A stretch of 64,000 nucleotides of DNA from Mayamaea pseudoterrestris (Eukaryota > Bacillariophyta > Bacillariophyceae > Sellaphorales > Sellaphoraceae). Under the pieces are notes generated by a model. That model did no database searches, was not told the DNA's origin, and was given only the letters and a program-made list of their open reading frames with translations. Shown here in pieces: positions 40,210 to 48,819 of the stretch. The stretch lies in the NCBI GenBank assembly GCA_027923505.1, contig BROI01000002.1, forward strand, positions 2,108,001 to 2,172,000. The letters run 5' to 3'. Made by a program: the position numbers and the translations under genes. How positions within the stretch are numbered: the stretch's first letter is position 1; each line of letters begins with the position of its first letter.

Positions 40210-41426
40210 TTATTGCCGCTGTCTATAATCTGGCACAAAGTCAACGGTTTTGCCTGCCATAATGTCGGTGCTTGTAAGTAGAACAAATGTATATCCCAAC
40301 ATATTTGAAACCACGACATATCCACAAAATGGAGTCGGGTTATCGCAAAGCCCATCATTTCCAGAATCTGCCACTGAAACTGTATATGTGACGCCTACAT
40401 TCAATGCAGCAGTGAACTGGCGAGTTGTTTGGAAATCTGTATTTTCAACGCCTTTGAAGACCATTTCAGCCAAATTTCTCCTGTTTGTGATTTTGATTTC
40501 GATTTGTTCAGGGTTTGAATCAAACGGAATGGTCACAAAAATGGTGATCGGGGATCCGGTGGGAGAAGAGGTGCGGAGACGCGTATCGGTGTGCGACTTG
40601 GCATTTTGCTTGGAGAGCGGCTAGGCCTACCACTTGGAGATTTGCTCGGTCTGCCACTAGGCTTCTGGCTGGGAATGTTGCTAGGGACTTGGCTGGGTTT
40701 CATGCTTGGTCTGTTGCTCGGGAGCACTGACGGTAAACTGCTTGGTCTTCCACTTGGAGCAAAGCTGGGTTGCGTACTTGGAGTTTTTGATGGCAGCTGA
40801 CTCGGCGCGAAGGAAGGATTGCGACTGGGAACTGCACTTGGTATTATAGACGGTGCAGCGCTGGGTCGAAAGCTCGGAGTCTTTGATGGATGGTGACTTG
40901 GTGAGATGGACGGAGTATGGCTAGGAACTGCACTTGGTAGTTGAGTAGGTCCAACGCTCGGATTTTTACTTGGAATCGTAGACGGTAGGTGACTTGGTGA
41001 GGTTGAGGGAGTTCGACTTGGTTCATTACTTGGCAGTTGGGTCGGTTGAATACTCGGACTTCTGCTTGGTCTATTTGATGGTGAGCGACTAGGTTTGGAA
41101 CTTGGAGATTTGCTTGGTGGGCATTGTTGTCGAATAACTTTTCTTGTCACCATTTGGATGACTCGTTTCTGTCGCCGAGCCGACAAGTCAGCTAGTACGA
41201 TTCCACAATCGAGTAGAGCTACATATTGTACACACTTATTGAAGGTCTCGTCTGGCTGGCAGGTATTGCTACAAGGAAAATTTGTGCTCTTGAAACATTC
41301 TCTTGCCAGCTCATTGTTTGTGCGAAGGTTCGTTCTGAGCTTGTCGATGGTTGCTGCGTTTGTTGTTGCCGGTCCGTGAAGTATCACCGGCAGCATAAGA
41401 ATGGCAAAGCTTGGACAGTTCCTCAT
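40210..41426 (-). CDS. Secreted Pro-Ser-repeat protein with a frame change before the C-terminal domain
   Basis: The start is ATG 41426. Residues 1-25 are a signal peptide. Residues 40-101 form a Cys-rich domain (ECFKSTNFPCSNTC, VALLDCGIVLADLS). Residues 103-280 are about 45 units of a P-S-x-x repeat, a hallmark of diatom secreted and wall-associated proteins. This frame stops at 40533-40535. The next frame carries on from about 40580 with SSPTGSPITIFVTIPFDSN and a beta-rich domain (VGVTYTVSVADSGNDGLCDN, GYVVVSN) ending at 40210, as in whole members of such proteins. No GT-AG intron fits the phase change, so a one- or two-base shift (genuine or an assembly error) is likeliest. The protein is probably extracellular. 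Confidence 0.75.
40590..41120 (-). repeat. Pro-Ser coding repeat tract
   Basis: About 530 bp made of a degenerate 12-base unit encoding P-S-x-x on the minus strand, seen on the plus strand as recurring CTTGG and CTCGG every 12 bases. Such tracts expand and contract readily. Confidence 0.85.
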
Positions 41427-41964
41427 TGTATTGTCCTCTTTTGATGAATGATGTAGCAGTCGTTCACAGCCCAATTTTGTAGCATGAACTCATGAGCCAA
41501 AGGCCAAAGGTATGCTGTAAGTTTCGATGGTGAGCAGTCGCTCGTCTCATTTTCTCAGTCCCGAACTTGAGCTAAATTTGTATGCTGTCATTATTGATAG
41601 CGTTACTCGGATGGTCCGACAGTATTGGTACTATTGCCCTAAGTCTTTGTCCACGCCAGCAGACGCGTTTTGAAGCGTGCACTGACATGATACGCATTCT
41701 GATTGGTGGACGGGCTTCAAGTTGTATTTTCGCGTGAGAAAATGACCTGCTGTCGTCCCAGCCTGTTATCCAACTTAAACATCGTTCTGGAAAGCAAAGC
41801 TTGCCAGTATTCATACCTAACCCCGACCAGTTTGTCTGCAATTCGTAGCATAGGATATACCGGTATGAACGAATGCGTTATGAGGTGTAGCAGAAGCATG
41901 TCAAAGATATATTAGTAATGCATTGTTGTATGTAATGAATATAACGAATCAAGCACCTCAATCA
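41427..41964. other. Spacer of about 540 bp
   Basis: It contains the 5' flank of the Pro-Ser-repeat gene and a TACCGGTA site at 41858-41865. Short frames on both strands lack protein character. Nothing else is seen. Confidence 0.45.
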
Positions 41965-42843
41965 TCATGCGCACACTGCATATCGACTGCCTTGTAGGCT
42001 TCCAGTGCGCACTGGAGCCCTCGCGTGCGCTTTGGCGTTGCTTGAGGACGGTGCCGCCGAAGTGTTGATCATGGCCAACGCTTCGTCACCTTTGGCAACC
42101 ATGAATGCATATCTTGTCGAAGCGGCCGAGTCTGTCAAGCTACATATGCGAAGCAAACACGATAGTTGCTCGGGATCCTTGTCGCGACAGGACTCTTGAA
42201 TGGCAAGTACCTTGCGAGTCGCCAAGCTACGATGCTTGATGAAAAAGTCGCAGATGAAATGTTCCAAGCCCCTCGTGTTGCATTCCGTCAGCGTCTCAAT
42301 GGCCTTGGCATCCGTCAGTGCGAGTGATTTTAGTGTTGATTCATTCTTGAGCGTTGGGTCATGGAGAAAACGAATGGACTGAGCAATGGCGTCGCCTGTG
42401 GTGTTTTTGTAGTAGCGCGCCACATCCTTTTGAAAGCTGCGAAAATTCCTTGTTTCCTGGCGAGACCAGAAACAGTCGGCGGCATGTTCCGGTGGAACGG
42501 CAGGATAGGAAAATATTTTTTCAACAGGTGTATGCCGCAGGTTGCTCTTTTCGTACATGGCGAATCGCACGCGCCGTTTTGAATGTACTGTCGGTGCATC
42601 TGGCATGAATTCTTCGCTTGTGTCTCTGACTGGCATGGTTGGATTGACATCCAAATGGAAGCTTGGACATGAATGCAGCTTCTCCTTTTTCCTGAGAGCA
42701 CGTTTCTTGGCGCATTGCTTTCGAGGCGAAATTGCCATGGGAAGCTGCGGCAATGTCCAGCGATCCGTCTTGGACGCAAAACCAAGGCTTTGCGTCGACT
42801 GCCAGCGAATGGCTCGTCGAGGACTGTGATTTGCGGTAGCCAT
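41965..42843 (-). CDS. Diatom-family protein of unknown function, copy 2
   Basis: This 292-aa protein starts at ATG 42843, two codons inside a frame with a non-ATG start. The N-terminal 90 residues are basic (SPRKQCAKKRALRKKEK). A conserved-looking core follows: RRVRFAMYEKSNLRHTPVEK, then DCFWSRQETRNFRSFQKDVA, then NTRGLEHFICDFF, and a final helix ending MVAKGDEALA. The order FW/WW motif, RGLE, and GDEEA-like ending is shared with the gene at 35187-36242, so the two are diverged paralogues. No targeting signal or enzymatic motif is visible. Confidence 0.8.
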   Translation of the reverse strand: MATANHSPRRAIRWQSTQSLGFASKTDRWTLPQLPMAISPRKQCAKKRALRKKEKLHSCPSFHLDVNPTMPVRDTSEEFMPDAPTVHSKRRVRFAMYEKSNLRHTPVEKIFSYPAVPPEHAADCFWSRQETRNFRSFQKDVARYYKNTTGDAIAQSIRFLHDPTLKNESTLKSLALTDAKAIETLTECNTRGLEHFICDFFIKHRSLATRKVLAIQESCRDKDPEQLSCLLRICSLTDSAASTRYAFMVAKGDEALAMINTSAAPSSSNAKAHARAPVRTGSLQGSRYAVCA

Positions 42844-43095
42844 GGTCAATCTTTGGGTTTACTCTGATCGGACAGCTTGCTGCAAACAAGTTTGTGGACG
42901 AACGTCGTTGGTGCCGACCTCACATTTTAAAGGAGCCGATATCTTGCATGCTCAACAGAAACATACGTGTTCCAGTCAGGACTGGGGCAATACTTGATGA
43001 CACATATGTTTGATCGTGGATTGAGATCTTACTCATCGCTCTTATGCCTCCAGAAGCAAATGTCAATATCAAATGGATGAAAACAACAGCTGGTC

Positions 43096-43332
43096 ATGCC
43101 ACGCCGCTATAGCCTGCATCTTGTGGAAGATTACACTCCAGTCAAATGTACTAAGAATAATATCAAGACGCTCTTCCTCGTCGCAACAGCCACGAACGAA
43201 TATGGCCTGCAGCAGAAGGTAATCGTAAAAATGACACGTGGGCCATTCGTGCGTTGGTACCGCTACGACGATGAAACGCACGCGGCGGAAACGGATCTCG
43301 AAAGCATCTGGCGATCTGTCGATCTGGCGTGA
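43096..43332 (+). CDS. Possible small protein, 78 aa
   Basis: ATG 43096 opens a 78-aa frame with balanced composition: YSLHLVEDYTPVKCTKNNIK, TLFLVATATNEYGLQQKVIV and GPFVRWYRYDDE. It ends 55 bp before the next plus-strand ATG. It could be a separate small gene, an upstream exon, or chance. I know no homologue. Confidence 0.4.
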   Translation: MPRRYSLHLVEDYTPVKCTKNNIKTLFLVATATNEYGLQQKVIVKMTRGPFVRWYRYDDETHAAETDLESIWRSVDLA

Positions 43333-43387
43333 CATGGTAGTTCGACTTGCAAGATCTTTCGAGCCATGCTAGTAGATTGCTTCCACC

Positions 43388-45280
43388 ATGACGCGACGAC
43401 TTGACGATGATGCTACTCCCTACGACGCTTCCTACTGGCAGAATCGACTGCAGGTGCTCCAGACTCGCATTCGTTTGCCCGACTTGGCCGCCCAACAACC
43501 AGCGTTTGCGAACGTAGTTGCAGCACTGGATGCGAGCCGCAACACTCTCAATGCTGTCACCATTCTTCGCGACAATCTTTCCAAACAACCAAGTATAGAT
43601 GCCAAAATTATGGAGCAGGCCAATGCGGCCGTGGCCAGTGCCACTGAAAGTGTGCAGCAAACGGATGCAGCGGCCATGGCGGTGGCGCAACAAGCGTTGA
43701 AGCGTTTGGAGCAAGAGGGATACTTCGGTTCGTCAAGTTCCGATTTCTTTCTCAATTTGCTAATTTGGACGTGCATCACCATTGCCACTCCTGAATGTCT
43801 AGCTGCCTATTGTTTTGAAAGTGAACCTGACAAGGTGCAAGCTTTGCTCGACTTGTTTCGGGCGCCGCATCGATTGATGGAATTCATGCAGTTTGGTTCT
43901 CCATCGCATAATCGCTTTGGACAAGCTCTTGAAATATATACCATGCTTTGCAGTGCGGCTGCCACGGAATGTAGTGACGACGACAAAGTCTTGCGGCGCC
44001 TCGCGCTGGCTGTCGCCCTCGAGTTGGCGGCGCCGGAGGACAAAATGGTGCTTCATCCGACACGCACCATTGATCCGCTGCAACGCTTCCAGCACTATCA
44101 GCAAGCCTATCTAACAGGCCAATTGGATCCTGATTTTGGCAATTTGACTGTCTGGGAGCTTCGCATGGTCATTGACAGTGACGCGACGGAAGATGAGCTT
44201 GGCTGGGGCCGCGCCAGCGCCAAGAACCATCGACCCGATTTGGTGCTCATGGAAAATGCGCAATGGAAGTACTGTCGCATCGTTCGCACCGACGTTGGCT
44301 ATCGCGATCCAGACTTTTACAAAGAGCCGCGGAGCTACGATCAAATACTGGATGGTGGCGGCAAGTGCGGACCGCGCGCGTGGTATGGAAGGTTCGTCTG
44401 CAAGGCGTTTGGTTGTCCCACGTGGGGCGTGACGCAGCCGGGGCATGCCGCCATGTCGAGATGGACACGAAACGGATGGGTCATTTGTTTGGGCGCGGGA
44501 TTTGACGTGAGCTTTTGGTTGGATCGCTGCGGAAATGACTTTTTGCTCGAGACGAAAGCAAGAAGCGCGATTGGTAATGACGCAAAATACATGACACAAG
44601 TTAATGTCTTGGAATGGGCGGCGCTCTGTGTTGACGAGAAGCCCGGGTTGGATCATTTGCGCAGGACGGGAGAAACGGACGCCAAGTACCTTTGGACCGC
44701 TCTGAGCTTCTATCAGCGTCGAATTTGGGCCGCCAAGGGAACTGTCGCGTCCCATCAAGGTTCTACAGTTTACGACCCTCGCAACCAACTTTGCCAGCTC
44801 AAAGAAGTTTCGTTGGCATCGCAGCAAATTAGTGTAACGTCAAGTGAGCATGGTGACTCCATTGTGATTCCAGCAGAGTCATTCAGCGAACATTCCGGTG
44901 GTGACAGTCTCGTCATGAAGAGCTTTCTTGGTGGGCTCCAATTGTGGCTTGGTCCATCGGCAGAAGTTTCGTATCTCCTTGACAAGTCCATGGTAAATAG
45001 TGTGCCAACTTGCTACAAAGTGACTTTGTACATGAACACGATTCACCGAGGCGAATTGCCGCTAATTTTGACAGTGACCGAATCTGGCAACGAGGACGCT
45101 CCAACGATGGTATACCAGATTCCATTGGGCTACACGATGGGTCTGTGGGAAGCAACAGAGCCAGTGGAAATTGAACTTGGTGGGCCAGATATTGACAGCG
45201 TAGAGCTGTCGTTGGCCCGTCAGACTAATCAGTTTGGCGTTGCAATCAAACGCATCACATTGGTGCCGGTCGAAAAGTAG
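43388..45280 (+). CDS. Transglutaminase-like cysteine-His protein, 630 aa
   Basis: ATG 43388 is in a strong context (ccaccATGA). Residues 1-120 are a helical, Ala-rich region. Residues 130-260 are helical. The key region is 315-380: GGGKCGPRAWYGRFVCKAFG, then VTQPGHAAMSRWTRNGWVICLGAGFD. This places a Cys (about 327) and a His (about 353) as in papain-like transglutaminase-fold domains, in which such a pair with an Asp is catalytic. Residues 470-630 are beta-rich (GLQLWLGPSAEVSYLLDK, VELSLARQ) and resemble a carbohydrate-binding or galactose-binding-like sandwich. There is no signal peptide. The enzyme class (protease, amidase or transglutaminase) cannot be told from sequence. Confidence 0.75.
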   Translation: MTRRLDDDATPYDASYWQNRLQVLQTRIRLPDLAAQQPAFANVVAALDASRNTLNAVTILRDNLSKQPSIDAKIMEQANAAVASATESVQQTDAAAMAVAQQALKRLEQEGYFGSSSSDFFLNLLIWTCITIATPECLAAYCFESEPDKVQALLDLFRAPHRLMEFMQFGSPSHNRFGQALEIYTMLCSAAATECSDDDKVLRRLALAVALELAAPEDKMVLHPTRTIDPLQRFQHYQQAYLTGQLDPDFGNLTVWELRMVIDSDATEDELGWGRASAKNHRPDLVLMENAQWKYCRIVRTDVGYRDPDFYKEPRSYDQILDGGGKCGPRAWYGRFVCKAFGCPTWGVTQPGHAAMSRWTRNGWVICLGAGFDVSFWLDRCGNDFLLETKARSAIGNDAKYMTQVNVLEWAALCVDEKPGLDHLRRTGETDAKYLWTALSFYQRRIWAAKGTVASHQGSTVYDPRNQLCQLKEVSLASQQISVTSSEHGDSIVIPAESFSEHSGGDSLVMKSFLGGLQLWLGPSAEVSYLLDKSMVNSVPTCYKVTLYMNTIHRGELPLILTVTESGNEDAPTMVYQIPLGYTMGLWEATEPVEIELGGPDIDSVELSLARQTNQFGVAIKRITLVPVEK

Positions 45281-45459
45281 TCGCCGTCATGCTTTGTACT
45301 TTACAGGTACATGAGTAATTAGTGACTCTGCGCAACACTATGATGAGTTTTCGTAATTATGTAAATGTTTTCCTAAACTGCTACAGCATGCTAAGCTAAG
45401 CATACGCTCATGTCCTCCTTCCGCGCAACGTGTTATCGGTAGGCATACCAACCAGCCGC

Positions 45460-47113
45460 TTACGTCTCATCCATGCCATCCTCAACGTACTTCAAGATGT
45501 TCTTCATAAAGCGCTCCACGACGCGAGTTTGGTTGACAACGTCCTTTCGATCCATTTTAGCAATTGGCTTCTCGGACAACTCCGAAAGATTCTCGGTAAA
45601 GCGCTCGAGCATTTCTTGATGATGCTCGAATCGATCGCGCTGCATCGTGATGCCAGTGTCAAAGTAGTATCCAAAAACATAGGTATATTTGAGAACGCGG
45701 CGGCACTCCACCAAAAGCTCATTGGCGGTTCGAAGAAACTCGACATCCGACCACGTTGCATCCTCTGATGATTCTTGCAGCTGCACCATCTTTTGCTCCG
45801 TCTCCTTGAGCTGCTTGCTCGCAAACTTTTCGGCCTCCTGGTGCGCATGGAAGCGTCGGTAAAAGTGTAAATATCGATCAAGCTCCTTCTTGGCCTTGGC
45901 GCTGTCAGATTGGTCGTTTCCACCCTCCTCAGTGCCATCGTCATAGCGAGAGCACTTGTAGTAGCCGCCGGTGTTCGATCCATGGTTCTTCCAATTGCCC
46001 ATGCAAATCCAGCAAAACTCAAATTTACATTTTTGGCACGTCATGTGATTGCATCCCTGATTCTTTTCAATGCGCGAAACACAATTCGGGCAGCTCTTGG
46101 TGTTGGCAATGATCCAATTAGCCGTCTCCGACTCGTTGCGACACTTTTCGTTCCACAAGGCCAAATTCTTGCAATTGACTGGTGCGTGCGGTTCCTCTCC
46201 GCAGAGCAAGCAAAAGGATGTCGTGCAAGCATTGCAAGTCGCAACGTGTCCCTCCGATTCCAAGACAGCCGTCGACATGGCGCAGGCGACGCGGTCACAT
46301 CCTACTCCTGGACACCAGCGCGTCAATACATTGGATTCAACAAAGCTTCGAAGCTGAAACTCCCGATACTTGGCAAGCAAGGGTAGGTCGTTTTCATCAC
46401 CCAATGCCTTGCTCATTTCCTCCTCCGTGACAGCCTCCGTACACTCAGCTTGCGGACAAGTCGCCGACACGCATGACCCCTCATTAATGGCATTGACGCA
46501 AAAATTCTTCCAACAATCCAAACAAAAAGCATGACCGCAGGGCATGGCAAGCTTTACATCCGTCTCGTCGTAGCAAATGGGGCAGGTATCATCCGCGGCA
46601 GCTGCTGCAACCTTTTTGACAGGCGGACCATTGCAGCGATAGTAAACTCCATTTTGCTTCAAAATCTTTTCAGCATCTCCCATGTAATCCTCCAGCAAGG
46701 CTTCCTTGGACCAATTGTACTGCCGCAACAAGACTCCAGCCGCCGACGCTGACACTCCCAAGACTTCGCAAACGTCCGCAATGCGGCGATGCATTTCGGG
46801 CCGCAAATCGTCCGCGCTCATGATGCGAATGCCAGATTTGACCGGAGTCATGCAGGCGGCGGACATGGAGTCTATAAGAAAACGAGGTGATTAACAATAG
46901 AAATTAATGAGCAATGTATTTGCCGTGGAGATTAAAATGCAGCGCATAATTCAATCACAGCAAATAAATTCTCGTACCGTACTTACGCTTGGAGTGCTTG
47001 GTCGGCGCCGCGTTTGGATTCTCTGCCTTCCAGTCCATGTTTGACTCATCGTCAATCTGGTAGCCGTCCTCCTCGGAGGAATAGTCGTACTCGTCGTCAT
47101 CGGCTTCGCTCAT
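45460..47113 (-). CDS. Ariadne-type RBR E3 ubiquitin ligase, two exons
   Basis: Exon 1 is 46987-47113 (ATG 47113), the 115-nt intron (GTAAGT...TATAG) is 46872-46986, and exon 2 is 45460-46871, giving 512 aa. The N-terminus is acidic (SEADDDEYDYSSEEDGYQ), typical of Ariadne proteins. The RBR triad is complete: RING1 TCPICYDE...CGHAFCLDCW; IBR CPGVGCDRVACAM...CNACTTSFCLLC; RING2 SCPNC...KNQGCNHMTCQKCKFEFCWIC, where the Cys in NQGCNHMTC is the catalytic thioester residue. The C-terminal Ariadne domain (ELDRYLHFYRRFHAHQEAEK) follows. HHARI-type enzymes are autoinhibited and work with neddylated cullin-RING ligases; that is known for the family and not seen here. Confidence 0.95.
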
Positions 47114-47759
47114 GATTGCAGTGGTGGCGTGGTGCGGTAGCGTGGTGCGGAAATATAATATATTGTCAGGTTTATACGCTGCTTGCTTCGGCGCGCGTTT
47201 ATCTCTGTCCCAATAATACCAAAGAGTATTCGCAATCAAGAAAACAAGCAAGAGCTAGTAATAGTTTTGAACAATAGGGAAGCGTGAATTCGATCGAGGG
47301 ATCTTGATGCGGCTTTGTTGTGACGACGACCCCTTCCATGGCGCTCGTGATGCATGTTTGCAGCTGCCGGGTTTCCGCGACGCTGACTCACGGTGCGACA
47401 TTTTTTTCATGAACGTATTTGATGAAGTTGAAGTTGGATGGTTTTGACGCCAGGGGCAATTGCTAGGGCGAAGAGTCTCAACAATCGCCTTTGCAAGGGA
47501 ACTGCTACTCGTATCTTACTCGAGCTGGATGGCGGCCTGAGCTAGCCAAGTTCATTGCTTGCATAGTGTACTGATGCATACTTCCCTTTCGCTCAACTTG
47601 ACGCAGCAACGATGTGCATGATGGCTTACTCGCATCGAGTCATGGGGAGACATCTCGCTACAAATTGGCACATGCCATTGCCCAATGGGTATACTAGCTA
47701 GCGATCTGCGGATCTAGATAAGAAGAGCTCCTAGGTGTACGAATTAAAAAAGTCTTTGC
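47114..47759. other. Spacer of about 650 bp
   Basis: It contains the upstream region of the Ariadne gene and the downstream flank of the 47760-48476 gene. No convincing frame, repeat or RNA gene was found. Confidence 0.45.
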
Positions 47760-48476
47760 CTAGTCATCATCATCGTCGTCTTCGTCATCTTCCTCAATTA
47801 ACTCCTCGTCACTACTTTCCTCCTCAATCGTTTCCGATTCATCCTCACTTTCCCGAAACTCTGCCACGGAACTTTCATCATCACTCATGTCTGATCCTTC
47901 CTCATGCAGAGCACCATTCTCCATCATTTGTTGCTGCTCCCGTAGTTTGGCCAAGTCTGTAATTTTGGAGTGCGTTCTTACTGGAGGTGCTGGTCCACCG
48001 TTTCCGTTATTAAGTCGTCCAGCCAACTGCTGCTGCCTCCAGGCGGCCATTTCCGACATGCCGTCGCCGGTATGTGTGCGCGAGAGTGGTCCTCGAGACG
48101 ATAGTTCGCCCATGCCGCTCATGCGGCGAATGGGAGGTGCCTTTCGACCAGGCGCGGCGGCGGATAGTGTGCGCGACGGCGCCTGTCGACGAGTCGATGA
48201 AGATGATGCGAGAGCGCCTGACAATGTTCGTGGTGGAGCTCTTCGACCGAGGACAGCGGCGGATGCGGCTCGTGGTGGAGCTTGGCGACGAGGAGATCGT
48301 CGTGGACTGTCAATGTCAGTGACAGTGCTGGGTGCAAGTGGATGCAACACGGATGAAGCTTGCGAGGCGGTAGAGGATTGTGATGCGGCATCGTCGACGT
48401 TGCGTGGTGGTCGAATGGGAGGCATTTCATCCGTAGATTTTGACCGAGTCAAGCGACGTATTGGAGGATCTTCCAT
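47760..48476 (-). CDS. Low-complexity protein with Arg/Pro/Ser repeats and acidic tail
   Basis: This 238-aa protein starts at ATG 48476. Residues 60-120 contain four similar units (RRQAPPRAASAA, RRAPPRTLSGA, RRQAPSRTLSAA, RKAPPIRRMSG), each a basic Arg cluster with AP and a Ser/Thr that fits RxxS-type kinase or 14-3-3 sites. Residues 190-238 are acidic, ending in a run of Asp (EEDDEDDDDDD). No domain is recognised. The layout suggests a regulatory or scaffold protein with charge-based contacts. It is divergent from VPS54 over 343 bp. Confidence 0.65.
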   Translation of the reverse strand: MEDPPIRRLTRSKSTDEMPPIRPPRNVDDAASQSSTASQASSVLHPLAPSTVTDIDSPRRSPRRQAPPRAASAAVLGRRAPPRTLSGALASSSSTRRQAPSRTLSAAAPGRKAPPIRRMSGMGELSSRGPLSRTHTGDGMSEMAAWRQQQLAGRLNNGNGGPAPPVRTHSKITDLAKLREQQQMMENGALHEEGSDMSDDESSVAEFRESEDESETIEEESSDEELIEEDDEDDDDDD

Positions 48477-48819
48477 ATTGTCAAATGTCCATTTGATTTA
48501 CGTAGTCGTTGTTCATGGATTTGTTTCGGACGTCGCAGATGAAGTTGCCGCTGGTTGGCAAGCAACGCTATTGACAAACGAACGAGGGAAACCTGCTGAT
48601 TCTCGGGTCATTATTCTGAAACCGCTACGACATTTTGGGTCACACATTTACGTCTGGATGTCAACCGGAAATGACGTCACGCAGAGCGACATGCCATGCG
48701 GCACCATGCGGCCATGGAGGATCGCCCGACATTTTTGCCTGCGTTCAAAGCAATCACTGACGTAAAAGACAGCTTTGAAAGTCTTGTAGCTGCTATTAAC
48801 ATTCATAATACTTATAAGA
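48477..48819. promoter_or_regulatory. Shared upstream region between divergent genes
   Basis: This 343-bp spacer lies between ATG 48476 (minus) and ATG 48820 (plus). It contains a TGACGTCA site at 48672-48679. No other signal is evident. Confidence 0.4.
48672..48679. promoter_or_regulatory. TGACGTCA palindrome upstream of VPS54
   Basis: This exact CRE-type palindrome is 141 bp upstream of the VPS54 ATG and 196 bp upstream of the divergent ATG. A like site sits at the 5' end of VPS52. Regulation is inferred only. Confidence 0.3.

Noticed and set aside
40590-41120. Plus-strand reading of the Pro-Ser repeat tract as a Leu/Gly repeat protein
   Set aside because: The repeat reads as LGLxLG on the plus strand only because it is the reverse complement of the P-S repeat; the signal peptide and Cys-rich domain are on the minus strand.
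47887-48765. Long plus-strand open frame (292 codons) opposite the 47760-48476 gene
   Set aside because: It is the antisense shadow of a low-complexity Arg/Ser/Asp-rich gene. Its Cys/Arg-rich composition and lack of domain pattern do not support coding.
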